A stretch of DNA of 64,000 nt. Source: Rhodanobacteraceae bacterium (GTDB lineage: Bacteria; Acidobacteriota; Terriglobia; Terriglobales; Acidobacteriaceae). Under the pieces are notes generated by a model that did not search any database, was not told where the DNA came from, and saw nothing but the letters and a program-made list of their open reading frames with translations. The position numbers and the translations under genes are program-made. Shown in pieces: positions 9,682 through 20,145 of the stretch (position 1 is the stretch's first letter; each line of letters begins with the position of its first letter). Location of the stretch: the NCBI GenBank assembly GCA_025350865.1, contig JANXWZ010000238.1:80453-144452 (forward strand). The letters are read 5' to 3'.

Positions 9682-10260
9682 CTAGTGGCCAGCCGGTGTC
9701 TCAGGATAGATGCGAATGTCCGCCACGTTGCGGTACACCTCGGCGTAGTCCATGCCGTAGCCGATGACGAAGCGGTTGGGAATCGAGAAGGCAATGTAGT
9801 CGGCTTCGATAGGCACCAGGCGGCGTTCGGGCTTGTCCAGGCAGGTGGCGATCTTCAGCGAGGCGGGCTTGTGCTGGAGCATCAGGCCGCGCAGATAGCT
9901 GAGCGTGAGTCCCGTGTCGAGAATGTCTTCGACGATGATCACGTGCTTGCCTTCGATCGGGTTATCGATGTCCTTGATCAGCTTGACGGCACCGGAAGAA
10001 ACCCGAGCGCGGCCGTAGCTTGAGACCGCAACGAAGTCGAAGGTGTTGGAGATGGTGATGGCGCGGGCCAGGTCCGCGAGGAAAATTGCGGCACCCTTGA
10101 GGACTCCGATGAGAACGATGGGCTGACCGCTATCCTGACCGGCGTATTCGGCCGAGATCTGCGCACCAATTTCGGCCACGCGCTGGGCGATCTGTTCTTT
10201 GCTGAAGAGGATTTCCATGGAAGAGGCGGGCGGAAAGACTGGAGCGGTGTTCGTCGACAT
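9682..10260 (-). CDS. hpt: Hypoxanthine phosphoribosyltransferase
   Basis: VLIGVLKGAAIFLADL...VIIVEDILDTGLTLSYL...FVIGYGMDYAEVYRN. Confidence 0.96.
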   Translation of the reverse strand: MSTNTAPVFPPASSMEILFSKEQIAQRVAEIGAQISAEYAGQDSGQPIVLIGVLKGAAIFLADLARAITISNTFDFVAVSSYGRARVSSGAVKLIKDIDNPIEGKHVIIVEDILDTGLTLSYLRGLMLQHKPASLKIATCLDKPERRLVPIEADYIAFSIPNRFVIGYGMDYAEVYRNVADIRIYPETPAGH

Positions 10261-10364
10261 GAGGTATAGGTTAGAGCATTTTAGGGGCGCGTGTCGCGTT
10301 CATTTCAGGGCGATATACTGACTGTTGAGCCCTGACCTGCAGATGGCGCAGGGCTGTGAGGAAT

Positions 10365-11243
10365 ATGTATCCGTATATCCATCTAGGTTCGTTTGAGCTG
10401 GGCACCTTTGGCCTCTTTCTTTGGCTGGCGGCGGTGCTGGCGGGAGTAGTGCTGCATAAGAGCTTTGTCCGCGATGGCGTCGATGCCGATGCGCTGAATG
10501 TCGTGTGCTTTGTCGTTTTGGCAGGAGTGCTTGGAGCCAAGGCGTGGCATGAGCTGCAGGATCCGGCTCTGCTGCGGGATACGATGAAGACGATCTTCGC
10601 GCCTGGGATGAGCCACGTTGGGCAGATCGTGCTTGGCCTGGGCGGATGGATGCGGAGCGGGATCGCCTGGTTTGGCGGACTGGTCGCTGGGATTGCCATG
10701 CTGCTATGGCAAGGCAAGGTCGCCCGGCCGAATGGGATGACGGGATTTAGAGCTGGCGTCCGCATGCTGGACCTTGCGGCTGCTGCAGCTCCGGTTGGCT
10801 ACGGGGTGGGGCGGATCGGCTGCCTGATGAGCGGCGACGGGGACTACGGCTCCATTACGACGTCGAAACTGTGGGGCGTACACATGGCGACCAATGCGCT
10901 GGTGCCGGTGCATCCAGCGGATGCCTTAGTGCTGAACACTCCGCTGTGGGAGCTGCTGGCTGCGCTGGTGATCGCTTGGATGGTGTGGCAGCTTGGGAAG
11001 CAGGCACGTCCGCTGGGATGGCTTACCGCTGTGTACCTTGTGCTGAGTGGGCTGGCCCGGTTTTCGGTGGAGTTCTTCCGCATCAACCCCAAGCTGTATC
11101 TCGGGCAGCACTTCAGCAACGCGCAAATGGCGGCCCTGGGGAGCGTGCTGGTGGGGGCGATTATCCTGGTGGCGGTGCGGTCGAAAGAGCCGGTTGGTGG
11201 CCCGGCGGAGATGCCGGTTCGGCTGGAGCAGTCGGCGGCTTAG
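10365..11243 (+). CDS. lgt: Prolipoprotein diacylglyceryl transferase
   Basis: YPYIHLGSFELGTFGLF...YGVGRIGCLMSGDGDYG...RFSVEFFRINP. Confidence 0.9.
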   Translation: MYPYIHLGSFELGTFGLFLWLAAVLAGVVLHKSFVRDGVDADALNVVCFVVLAGVLGAKAWHELQDPALLRDTMKTIFAPGMSHVGQIVLGLGGWMRSGIAWFGGLVAGIAMLLWQGKVARPNGMTGFRAGVRMLDLAAAAAPVGYGVGRIGCLMSGDGDYGSITTSKLWGVHMATNALVPVHPADALVLNTPLWELLAALVIAWMVWQLGKQARPLGWLTAVYLVLSGLARFSVEFFRINPKLYLGQHFSNAQMAALGSVLVGAIILVAVRSKEPVGGPAEMPVRLEQSAA

Positions 11244-11273
11244 GATCGGTCGCGTAGCTCGGTCATTCTCGTT

Positions 11274-11309
11274 CCCACTCATCGCGATGAGCTGCGATGA
11301 ATGGGGCAC
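11274..11309. repeat. ATGGGGCAC-type hairpin repeat (copy b)
   Basis: CCCACTCATCGCgatgagctGCGATGAATGGGGCAC; stem CATCGC/GCGATG. Confidence 0.75.
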
Positions 11310-11334
11310 GGAGAGGGTTGCGGTGGCTTCGAGG

Positions 11335-12059
11335 TTAGTCCTTGGCCATAGCTTCGCGGATTGGCTCCTGCGGTGCGGCGAAGAAGGCAGTGGAGATGAA
11401 CCCGCCAAGAACTGCGCCCAGGATCGGTGCGACCCAGAACAACCACAGCTGCGACAAGGCCCAGCCACCCGCGAAGATAGCGACTGCTGTCGAACGCGCC
11501 GGGTTGACCGACGTGTTGGTGACCGGGATGCTGATCAGGTGGATCAGCGTGAGGCCAAGGCCAATTGCGATGGGCGCGAAGCCTTTCGGTGCGCGCTCGT
11601 CCGTCGCTCCGAGGATGATGAGCAGGAAGAATGCGGTAAGGACAACCTCGGCGACGAAGCAGGCGAGCAGCGAGTAGTGATCTGGTGAGTGGTCGGCATA
11701 GCCATTCGAGGCGAAGCCGCCGGTGACGAAACCGGGCTTGCCGCTGGCGATCAGGTAGAGGACGGAAGCCCCGCGATTCCACCGGCGACCTGCGCGATGA
11801 TGTAGCCGGGAAGATCCTTCAGCGGGAATCGTTTGCCGATAACGAGACCAATCGAGACGGCGGGGTTGAGATGACAACCGGAGACGTGACCGATAGCAAA
11901 AGCCATCGTTAGAACGGTAAGTCCGAAAGCGAGTGAGACGCCTACGAAGCCGATGCCGAGGGTTGGATAGCCCGCAGCCAGAACTGCGCTTCCGCAGCCC
12001 CCGAAGACGAGTCAAAAAGTGCCGAAGAATTCTGCCGCAATACGCTTGCTTGGATGCAT
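11335..12059 (-). pseudogene. aqpZ: Aquaporin Z remnant: in-frame TGA at a conserved Trp position plus a frameshift
   Basis: [71 protein letters not shown]... (TGA at 12012-12014), then frameshift at the C4/G4 run 11769-11772 into [14 protein letters not shown]...[15 protein letters not shown]. Confidence 0.88.
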
Positions 12060-12163
12060 GTCGTGCCTTTCGTGCTGGGTGGAGTAGTCAAGTGCCGGGT
12101 GGCATCGTTGACGGGTCTACTGGGCCCAATTGCGCGAACGCCGAAGTTTAGCACGGCTTGCTG

Positions 12164-13300
12164 CTACGGCTTGTAGTTGCTGTAGTTGATGTCGAAGAGC
12201 GTGCGGCGCGCGCTGAACTTCACGTAGGAGTCGCCATTGGGGACGACTGTGGAGAGGATCGTGGAATGAGTCGGCAGAACATACGGTGTTCCACCGACCA
12301 TGAGCGGTTCGTAATCGATGCGTATGTCTTCCTGGTGCACGAAGTCCGTGACCTTCGGATCAGCTTTGGTGATCAGGCGCAGGATGAGCCCGGTTTTTGC
12401 GTCGACGAACAGCTCCCCATGGTAACCGGTCGCTGTTTTGAACGGAACGAACGAAGTCGCGGTGCCGGAGTTTCCACTGAACTGCATACCGCTCCCGATG
12501 TGCTCCAGCTCAGGAAAGCAGCAGTAGTTGACCTTGTAGGAGGATTGCTTGCGCGGGATACTGAACGCAAAAACTGCAATCTGGCGGTCGTTGATGGTCT
12601 GCCAGCGAAGCCACGTGGGCGTGGACTTGCCCAGGTCGCCGAGCACCGCAAGCAGCGAGAGTCCGGGCACAGTCTGTGAAATTTGACCAAGTTGACCGCC
12701 CGGATCCTTCTGCTTCACATATCCCGGCGCGTCTTCTACACCCGCCTGGGTGTTGATATGAAGCGTCTCCTGATTGATCAGCGATAGGTAGACCGGTTCG
12801 GCTATCTCCGAGTAGCCATTGGCGTTCGACATGCTGCCGCCGTTGCCGGACGTGTTCTTGATATAGCTGACGCCATTCTGGAAGCGCACGCTCTTCTTGT
12901 CTGCTGTCAGTTTTGGGATTTTGGGAAATGTCTCGGTTACGATCATCACAGCCTTTTTGAGTAACTCCGCCTGTTCGGCGGCGGTGGGAGCCGGGTCCTT
13001 CGGGACGTCCGTCGCGGGGGGCGCGAGCTGGGAGCTATCGAGCAGCAGCAGTATGATCTGCTCCGTAGTCCTGGGACCTGGATGCTCGTCAAGCAAGCCC
13101 TTGAGGACCTTCGGAGTGAGTTGCTCGCTCAGGTGAATCTCCTGAAGCTTGATCGCGATTTCGGTGTCCGATTTGTGAGCGGCGATCAGGCCCTGCACGA
13201 GCCGAGTGAGCTCGGCGACTGTGCTAGGCGGTACAGCTGCCACAGCCACGATCGTGGCGAAGACGACTGAGAGGGCTACAAGTAGCTTTTTCAAGGGCAA
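12164..13300 (-). CDS. Secreted protein of unknown function
   Basis: Signal peptide MPLKKLLVALSVVFATIVAVAAV; intact 378 aa ORF. Confidence 0.75.
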   Translation of the reverse strand: MPLKKLLVALSVVFATIVAVAAVPPSTVAELTRLVQGLIAAHKSDTEIAIKLQEIHLSEQLTPKVLKGLLDEHPGPRTTEQIILLLLDSSQLAPPATDVPKDPAPTAAEQAELLKKAVMIVTETFPKIPKLTADKKSVRFQNGVSYIKNTSGNGGSMSNANGYSEIAEPVYLSLINQETLHINTQAGVEDAPGYVKQKDPGGQLGQISQTVPGLSLLAVLGDLGKSTPTWLRWQTINDRQIAVFAFSIPRKQSSYKVNYCCFPELEHIGSGMQFSGNSGTATSFVPFKTATGYHGELFVDAKTGLILRLITKADPKVTDFVHQEDIRIDYEPLMVGGTPYVLPTHSTILSTVVPNGDSYVKFSARRTLFDINYSNYKP

Positions 13301-13373
13301 ATCCTTCTGAGCGAACCAGACTAAGAGTGAGTTTGTGTCTGGAGAAGTGTAGCTCAGGCTGATTTTGTATTAG

Positions 13374-14060
13374 TCACAGACACTTGAGGTAGGCCTTGGC
13401 CTCTTCGAGCTCGGGGAATAGGCGCTCCTCCGCCTGGAACTCGCGGGAGTGGACACAGCGGCGGCCAGCCTTGACGCGGACAGGATGCTTGAGGTGCAAC
13501 ATCTCGTGATACAGCAGATACTCGATGGCGCAGCGCGGGGTGTCAGCCCGGTCAAAGACGCGGGAGACAACGATGGTGTTATGGGCGGCGTCGTAGTGGC
13601 CCAGCATGCGTCGGGCGTGGTGCGCCGACCAGGTGAGAGTGGGGCGCCCCAGCAGGCCGTGGAAGAACCGGAGGTTAATGGCGTCGAAAACCTCATTGAG
13701 GTCGTAGAAGTGGCCCACCGGTGTGGAGATTCGCTTGCGTCCGCGAGTAATGCGGATGTGCTCGGCTCCCTTGGCGACAGCCTCCGAGCGGACATAGCGG
13801 CGGTACCGGTCCGCGTGCGATGGCACGATCGGTTTGCGGTACAGCTTGGCCAGCAGGATGTGCGCAATGGCGTGATGGACAGTCTCCGGCGAAGCTTCGA
13901 GGAGGTCTGAAAGACGCACGTGGAGTGTGCCATCTTTTAGCCGGATCGTCGTGTTGAGGGACGTAAATCGGCGAAAACGAATGTCGAGCGCAGGCATGGG
14001 AGCGCGGGGCCGAAGCTCGCGATATTGATGCTCGAAGATTGGGATCAGGGACACCGGCAC
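13374..14060 (-). CDS. SprT-like zinc metalloprotease-domain protein
   Basis: LLYHEMLHLKHPVRVKAGRRCVHSREFQAEERLFPE (HExxH with downstream His/Glu); LNEVFDAINLRFFHGLLGRPTLTWS. Confidence 0.78.
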   Translation of the reverse strand: MPVSLIPIFEHQYRELRPRAPMPALDIRFRRFTSLNTTIRLKDGTLHVRLSDLLEASPETVHHAIAHILLAKLYRKPIVPSHADRYRRYVRSEAVAKGAEHIRITRGRKRISTPVGHFYDLNEVFDAINLRFFHGLLGRPTLTWSAHHARRMLGHYDAAHNTIVVSRVFDRADTPRCAIEYLLYHEMLHLKHPVRVKAGRRCVHSREFQAEERLFPELEEAKAYLKCL

Positions 14061-14100
14061 GTTAGCTTTAGGTTAACATGCCGAGCCGCGTACAGGTAGA

Positions 14101-14676
14101 TCAGGAACGGGGTCTGGGCTTGGATCTGCCGTCGTCCTTGGGCGGCGGATGTGCAGGAAACCATGCCTTTTGCTCATCGACCATCCGGGTTGCCGACTCA
14201 TGGATGTCGGCCAGCGTTTCGAGGGCGAATTTGCGCGCGATCTTGTAGGGTTCATTATCCGGTGGAGTGCGGATTGATGTGCCCCAGCGCTCGGCCGCTG
14301 CCAGCACCTTGGGCAGCACCTTGCGAATGTCGCGGTGGTGCTGGCTGTAGTCGTCCAGGTTGTCTTCGAGGTCCTCGGCGATAGAGGAGAACTGCTCCAT
14401 CAGGTCGTGGATATCCTGATCGCGGCCCGGTTGCCGTTTGCCGGTCGCAAGCTTGTCGATGCCTTTCGTGCGCTGGTCTAAGAAGTCGATAAACGCCAGA
14501 ATGCGGTCCGGAGGGTAGTAAGCGGTGTCGCGGAGCTTATCCACCTCAGCATCGGAGAGCGCCGATTCGCGTTGCTGGGCGCGCAGGGAATGCGCGAGGA
14601 AGAAGACGAGGAACAGGGAGAGGATACCCAGAACTTTCCCGCGGAAGATCGAACGTGCCCAGCGAGCCATTATCAA
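14101..14676 (-). CDS. Secreted/anchored helical protein of unknown function
   Basis: N-terminal hydrophobic segment; charged helical body; 4-bp ATGA overlap with upstream gene. Confidence 0.7.
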   Translation of the reverse strand: MIMARWARSIFRGKVLGILSLFLVFFLAHSLRAQQRESALSDAEVDKLRDTAYYPPDRILAFIDFLDQRTKGIDKLATGKRQPGRDQDIHDLMEQFSSIAEDLEDNLDDYSQHHRDIRKVLPKVLAAAERWGTSIRTPPDNEPYKIARKFALETLADIHESATRMVDEQKAWFPAHPPPKDDGRSKPRPRS

Positions 14677-15143
14677 TGAGCGAAAACCTGCGCGAGTAAC
14701 TCATCGTGCAACTTGTCCAGCCGCTTGAGGGTGGCCTGAAGCAGGTACGAATCATCGGTCGATATAACGTGCATCAACTGGGTCAGCCGATAGGTGGCGA
14801 GGTGCATCAGCATCTCTGCATTCTTCACACGCTTGCTGGTCTTGCCGAGGTTGGCATGGATACGGTCCGCGTAGGCCTGCACCTTCTCAAGTGAAGCGGT
14901 GGCCTGGTCCATATCGCCGGCGGCAACCTGCTTTCCGGCTATTTCCACATAATCGTGGACAAGCTGCGTGAAGAGGAATGGCTGCTCGTTGATCTGGGCG
15001 TGCTCAGCTCGCTGTTCGAGCTCTGCGAGAGCGGCTGCATCCACCACATTATCTGCGATCAAACCGGACGCGCGGGCCTGGGGGAGTACGAGGGCGGAAC
15101 CTAAGACGAGGAGGAGAACGGAGTTGGCAACTGAGATTCTCAT
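14673..15143 (-). CDS. Secreted helical protein of unknown function
   Basis: Signal peptide MRISVANSVLLLVLGSALVLPQARA; same operon. Confidence 0.7.
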   Translation of the reverse strand: MRISVANSVLLLVLGSALVLPQARASGLIADNVVDAAALAELEQRAEHAQINEQPFLFTQLVHDYVEIAGKQVAAGDMDQATASLEKVQAYADRIHANLGKTSKRVKNAEMLMHLATYRLTQLMHVISTDDSYLLQATLKRLDKLHDELLAQVFAH

Positions 15144-15170
15144 GTTGCACCTTCTATCGACTGGTTAACT

Positions 15171-16562
15171 TCACTTCATCGGTGCGAGGGCGATGATTCG
15201 ATGACGAGCTTCGAATTCTTCGTCCGGATTTAACCCCTTGGATGCTTCCAGAAACTGTTTGTATGCTTCGATCGCAACTTTTGTGTGGTGGAGCTTGTCG
15301 TGTGAAATCGCCGTGAGGAACAAAACAGGAGCCGAAGTTGGAAGAACTGTACCACGGATTTGTAGCGCCTGCAATGCCATCACCGGATCATGGTTGGATG
15401 AAGCTGCGAAGGCAAGATCGCCAGCGGCATTCCCAAGATCGCCGGGAGTAGGGAAAAGAGTCGGCTGGCTGACGACCCGAGTTAGAATCTCCTGAGCATC
15501 CGCAAAGCGCAGCAGGTGGATGAGCGCCCGCGCCCGGTCGTCCACCAGCGTTCCATCGCGCGGGCTTTGCAGGTAGAGCTTCGCCAGCAGAGGCTCGGCG
15601 TTGGCGTAGTCCTTTTGCTCAAGATAGATGTTCGAGAGAAGGCGGCCGATGTTGGTGTCGGAGGGGTTGGCCTCATGGAGGCGCTGCACCATCGGCAGGG
15701 CAAGATCGGTCTTGCCCTGGCTAGCGTACAGCGTCGCAAGCTGAACAGTCAGGGTTGGATCGTCGGGATGGGCCACGAGAGCCGCAGAAAGCAGCGCCTC
15801 GGCCTCCGGGGCACGCAGTTCCTTGACGAGCAGGCGTGCGAGCGATGCTGAGGCCGCGGGATCGTTTGGCGTTGCGGCCAGTACCCGGCGGTACGCAGCT
15901 TCGGCGGCTGCCCCGCCGTTAGTGGCGGCACCGGCCAACTCCGCGCTGAGCAGGGTGTCTTCGGGCGATTCGGGGCTTAGCTTGAGGGCTTGGAGAAGTT
16001 CATCGCGGGCATCGGTGGGACGAGTCTTCTGGTGGATCCGGGCGAGCGCGCGGAAGGCTCGGGCCTTTGGGGCAGGGTCGCCTTCCGAAAGCTTGGTAGC
16101 TGCCAGTAGTTCCGTGCGGGCGGCGGGCAGGTTGCCGCTGCGCGCCAGCAGGAGGCCGAGCGCTACGCGTGGTTCCAGGAAGTTGGCATCGTCGGCAATG
16201 GATGCGCGATAGCTTTGCTCGGCCTGGCCGCACATGTCCAGCGCGTCCTGAGTGGAGGCCAGGTCGTACTGGATCCGTGAATCTTTCGGGCTGGCAGCGG
16301 CCAGGGGAGTGAGGAGCTTCAAAGCTTTCTCGTAGTCATGCGCGTCGATTGCTGCGTTGGCCGCGTCGATCACCGGGCTGGGGGTGGCGGTGCGGGTTTG
16401 GAGATTGGTGGCGAAGTCCTGGGCCGCAATTGGCGAGGTGACGGCAAGCAACAGCAAGAGCGGGCCGATTGCGAGTCTACGTTCCCACCCAAGCCGCGAA
16501 GAGGCCCCGGCGTCGATGGGGGACCCTGAGATTCGTGTTTGGGCCATGATGGTAAGACTCAT
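15171..16562 (-). CDS. TPR-repeat secreted/periplasmic protein
   Basis: Repeated TPR-like helices (DYEKALKLLTPLAAASPKDSRIQYDLAS...); 4-bp overlap with uvrA. Confidence 0.88.
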   Translation of the reverse strand: MSLTIMAQTRISGSPIDAGASSRLGWERRLAIGPLLLLLAVTSPIAAQDFATNLQTRTATPSPVIDAANAAIDAHDYEKALKLLTPLAAASPKDSRIQYDLASTQDALDMCGQAEQSYRASIADDANFLEPRVALGLLLARSGNLPAARTELLAATKLSEGDPAPKARAFRALARIHQKTRPTDARDELLQALKLSPESPEDTLLSAELAGAATNGGAAAEAAYRRVLAATPNDPAASASLARLLVKELRAPEAEALLSAALVAHPDDPTLTVQLATLYASQGKTDLALPMVQRLHEANPSDTNIGRLLSNIYLEQKDYANAEPLLAKLYLQSPRDGTLVDDRARALIHLLRFADAQEILTRVVSQPTLFPTPGDLGNAAGDLAFAASSNHDPVMALQALQIRGTVLPTSAPVLFLTAISHDKLHHTKVAIEAYKQFLEASKGLNPDEEFEARHRIIALAPMK

Positions 16563-19500
16563 ACCGCCGCCGAATGTTGAGCCAGCACCGGCGCGAGCCA
16601 GTAGCCGGTGTGGCTGGCGGGGTTGGCGGCGATCTCTTCCGGGGTGCCGGTTGCGACGATCTTGCCGCCCGCATCGCCGCCCTCCGGGCCCATGTCGATC
16701 ACCCAGTCCGCCGACTTGATGACGTCAAGGTTATGTTCGATGACCAGCAGTGAACCGCCGCCGTCGATCAGCTTGCGGAACGCTGCGAGCAGCTTGGCGA
16801 CGTCGTCAAAGTGCAGGCCGGTCGTGGGTTCGTCCAGAATATAGAGCGTCCGGCTGCGGGCCTTGGCGGCAGCGTCGTTCGAGGAATTACGGTTGGTAAT
16901 AGAGCGTGCCGTGGCGAGGTGCGAGGCCAGCTTAACCCGTTGCGCCTCGCCGCCGGAGAGCGTCGTGGCGGATTGGCCGAGACGCACGTAGGAGAGGCCA
17001 ACCTCGTCCAGGACGTAGAGCTTGTCGACGATGCGCGGATGCCCCGCAAAGTACACGAGAGCTTCCTTCACCGTCATGTTCAGAACGTCGTAGATGTTCT
17101 TGCCCTTGTACTTGATATCCAGGATGCCGGCCTTGTAACGGGTTCCGTTGCACTCTTCGCAGGGGAGCTCGATGTCAGCAAGGAATTGCATCTCGACGGT
17201 CACGGTTCCATCACCTTCGCACACGTCGCAGCGGCCGCCGGGCACGTTGAACGAGAACGAACCGGCGGTGTAGCCCTTGCGTTTGGAGTCGGGCTGCGCG
17301 GCGAACAGCGCACGGATGTCGTCGAAGGCCTTGATGTAAGTCACCGGATTCGATCGCGGTGTGCGGCCGATGGGCGACTGGTCGACCAGGATGACGTCGT
17401 TGAGGTGCTGCGTGCCGCTGAGATCGCGGTACAGTGCTGTCGGGTCCGCGCCTTCCGTCTGCCCGAGCGACTGCTGCAGCGCCCGGTAGAGCACCTGGTG
17501 CACGATGGTCGATTTGCCCGAACCGGAGACGCCGGTGACGCAGCACAGCAGGTTGAGCGGGATGTCGAGATCGACGCCGCGCAGGTTGTGGATGCGGGCG
17601 CCGTTGAGTTTCAGATGCTCCCGGCCGGGCTCGCGCCGGTGTTTGGGGACGGGGATCGTCAGGCGGCCGGAGAGGTACTTTCCAGTGATGCTGTTCGGGT
17701 TTGCCATCACCTCTGCAACCGTACCAGCGGCGAGGAGTTGACCGCCGAGTTCGCCTGCTCCGGGGCCGAGATCCAACAGATAATCGGCCGCCCGGATGAC
17801 GTCGGGATCGTGTTCTACAACCAGAATCGTGTTGCCGAGATCGCGGAGGTCTTCCATAATGCTGATCAGTTTGGCGGTGTCGCGGGTGTGCAGGCCGATC
17901 GACGGCTCATCCAGCACATAAAGCGCGCCGACAAGGCGAGAGCCGAGCGACGTGGCGAGCTGGATGCGTTGCGATTCGCCACCCGAGAGCGTGGAGGAGA
18001 GGCGGTCAAGTGTGAGGTAATCGAGCCCGACCTGGTGCAGGAAATGGGTTCGCTGGCGGACCTCTTCAAGAACCTTGCCGGCGATTTCCATCTGCGACGG
18101 CGACAGCGCGAGTGAGTCAAAAAACTCAGTTGCCGCCGAAATGGTCAGCGCGGATACTTCGCAAATGTTCTTGTCCTGAATCATGACGGCGCGAGCTTCG
18201 GCGCGGAGGCGTGTGCCGCGGCAGTCGGGGCAGAGCGCATAGCCGCGGTACTTCGACAGGAAGACGCGAACATGCAGCTTGTACTTTTTGCGGTCGAGCG
18301 CGATGAAGAAACCGCGGATGCCCGGGTAGCTGCCGTCGCCGTCTTCGACGTATCGCTGCTGCGCGGCGGTCAGGTCGTACCAGGGGACGTTGGTGGGAAT
18401 GTTGGCGAGCTTGGCTGCTCGCTTCATCTCGCCGTGATGGGGGCGGTATTTCGTCGTCGTCCAGGGATGAATCGCGCCGTCGTCAAGCGATTTTGAGCGG
18501 TCGGGAATGATCAGGCCGGGGTCGAAGTCGATGGTGTTGCCAAATCCCTGACAACGGGGGCAGGCCCCAAACGGATTGTTAAAGGAGAAGAGGCGCGGCT
18601 CCGGCTCGCGATAAGCGCGGTGGCAGGTGGTGCATTCGAAGGCAGACGAATATCGATGGAGCGCAGGAGTGTCGCCAAGCGTATGGAACTGGATTTCGCC
18701 GGCCTCGCGATAGCCTGTTTCGATGGCGTCTACCAGCCGCGAGCGGACCTCAGGCGAAAGCGCAAGGCGGTCGGCCAGCACGAAGATCGGTTGCGAGAAG
18801 TCGAGTTCAAGCAGAGATTCTGGCGTTGAGAACTCGACGATGGCACCGGGCTGGTTGGCGGCTTTCTGCGCCGCTGTCTGCTGGTAGAGCCGGTTGTAGC
18901 CGCGGCGGCGGAGTTCGACCAGCCGATCTTTGATCGGGTCGGTAAGGGTGGCAGCGGCGATGTTCTTCGCGGGCTTCTTTGCGGCCGTCGTCTTCGGTTT
19001 CTTGATTGGCTTGGGAGCCTCAGGCTCGCCGGTGGACGAACCTTGCAGAGCTTCAAGTCTTATCTCGGCGCGGATGATCGGGAACAGCGCGTAGACGCGC
19101 GTTCCCTCGGGCAGCGCGAGCATCGAGGTGACGATCTCGTCGACGGAATCGCGCTTGACGATGCCTCCGCAATGAAGACAAGTGACGGTGCCGCAGCGCG
19201 CATACAAGAGTCGCAGATAGTCATAGATTTCAGTGGCAGTCGCGACCGTGGACCGTGGGTTGCGGGTCTGGTTCTTCTGCTTGATCGCGATAGCCGGTGC
19301 AAGGCCGTCCATGTGGTCGACGTCGGGCTTCTCGATGCGCTCCAGGAACTGGCGTGCATAGGCAGAGAGAGACTCGACGTAGCGCCGCTGGCCCTCCGCG
19401 TACACCGTGTCGAACGCGAGCGACGACTTGCCCGAACCCGAGACGCCCGAAACGACCGTCAGCGCGTTATGCGGGATGTCGACGTCGATGCCCTTGAGGT

Positions 19501-19585
19501 TGTGCGTGCGGGCTCCACGGATGGTGATCTGGTCGAGTTGGGGCGGATGCGCCGGTGCTTGCTCTTCTACGAATTCTTCAATCAT
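16559..19585 (-). CDS. uvrA: Excinuclease ABC subunit A
   Basis: [35 protein letters not shown]...[17 protein letters not shown]...[17 protein letters not shown]...[15 protein letters not shown]. Confidence 0.98.
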   Translation of the reverse strand: MIEEFVEEQAPAHPPQLDQITIRGARTHNLKGIDVDIPHNALTVVSGVSGSGKSSLAFDTVYAEGQRRYVESLSAYARQFLERIEKPDVDHMDGLAPAIAIKQKNQTRNPRSTVATATEIYDYLRLLYARCGTVTCLHCGGIVKRDSVDEIVTSMLALPEGTRVYALFPIIRAEIRLEALQGSSTGEPEAPKPIKKPKTTAAKKPAKNIAAATLTDPIKDRLVELRRRGYNRLYQQTAAQKAANQPGAIVEFSTPESLLELDFSQPIFVLADRLALSPEVRSRLVDAIETGYREAGEIQFHTLGDTPALHRYSSAFECTTCHRAYREPEPRLFSFNNPFGACPRCQGFGNTIDFDPGLIIPDRSKSLDDGAIHPWTTTKYRPHHGEMKRAAKLANIPTNVPWYDLTAAQQRYVEDGDGSYPGIRGFFIALDRKKYKLHVRVFLSKYRGYALCPDCRGTRLRAEARAVMIQDKNICEVSALTISAATEFFDSLALSPSQMEIAGKVLEEVRQRTHFLHQVGLDYLTLDRLSSTLSGGESQRIQLATSLGSRLVGALYVLDEPSIGLHTRDTAKLISIMEDLRDLGNTILVVEHDPDVIRAADYLLDLGPGAGELGGQLLAAGTVAEVMANPNSITGKYLSGRLTIPVPKHRREPGREHLKLNGARIHNLRGVDLDIPLNLLCCVTGVSGSGKSTIVHQVLYRALQQSLGQTEGADPTALYRDLSGTQHLNDVILVDQSPIGRTPRSNPVTYIKAFDDIRALFAAQPDSKRKGYTAGSFSFNVPGGRCDVCEGDGTVTVEMQFLADIELPCEECNGTRYKAGILDIKYKGKNIYDVLNMTVKEALVYFAGHPRIVDKLYVLDEVGLSYVRLGQSATTLSGGEAQRVKLASHLATARSITNRNSSNDAAAKARSRTLYILDEPTTGLHFDDVAKLLAAFRKLIDGGGSLLVIEHNLDVIKSADWVIDMGPEGGDAGGKIVATGTPEEIAANPASHTGYWLAPVLAQHSAAV

Positions 19586-19669
19586 GGCCACACTCCATTG
19601 TCGGTAAAAACCGGGGCCACGTCCATTGTGGGTATTCATGCTGCGAATTTGGGGCTAGAATCTGGAACC

Positions 19670-20134
19670 ATGAAGACCACGATGCGTTCGCTGTCGTTGC
19701 TCGGGGCGATCTCTACCGCTGCTTTTCTCACGGCGTTTCGCGCCGCTCCGACCGCCGAGGAACAAGCTGTGCTTGCGCCGGTGCAGGCGATGTTCGACGG
19801 AATGTCGAAGCGCAACGCCACCGCGATCAAGGCGCCGACGCTTCCGGGCGGGACAATGGTTCTGATGCGCGACGGTAAGCCGACGCAGATGACGCTGGAG
19901 TCGTTTGCGGATCGTGTAGGAAAGCCCGGCACGACGGCGATTCAGGAGCGCATCCACGATCCACTGGTACGCGTCGACAACGACCTGGCAGTCGTTTGGG
20001 CGCCGTTTGACTTCCTGATCGATGGCAAGGTTGACCACTGCGGCACCGACCTCTTCAACATGGTGAAGGTCGATGGCAAGTGGTTGATCGCCAGCGTCGC
20101 CGATACCGGGCGCAAAGACTGTCCGGCAAAGTAG
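19670..20134 (+). CDS. Secreted NTF2/SnoaL-like protein, copy 1 of a tandem pair
   Basis: MKTTMRSLSLLGAISTAAFLTAFRAAPTAEEQAVLAPVQAMFDGM...DHCGTDLFNMVKVDGKWLIASVADTGRKDCPAK. Confidence 0.82.
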   Translation: MKTTMRSLSLLGAISTAAFLTAFRAAPTAEEQAVLAPVQAMFDGMSKRNATAIKAPTLPGGTMVLMRDGKPTQMTLESFADRVGKPGTTAIQERIHDPLVRVDNDLAVVWAPFDFLIDGKVDHCGTDLFNMVKVDGKWLIASVADTGRKDCPAK

Positions 20135-20145
20135 AATCGTAAGCC

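Noticed and set aside
16811-18115. 434-aa plus-strand ORF opposite uvrA
   Set aside because: Antisense shadow ORF within uvrA.
19043-19669. Upstream extension of the 19043..20134 ORF
   Set aside because: This part is antisense to uvrA; the true start is probably ATG 19670 with a signal peptide.
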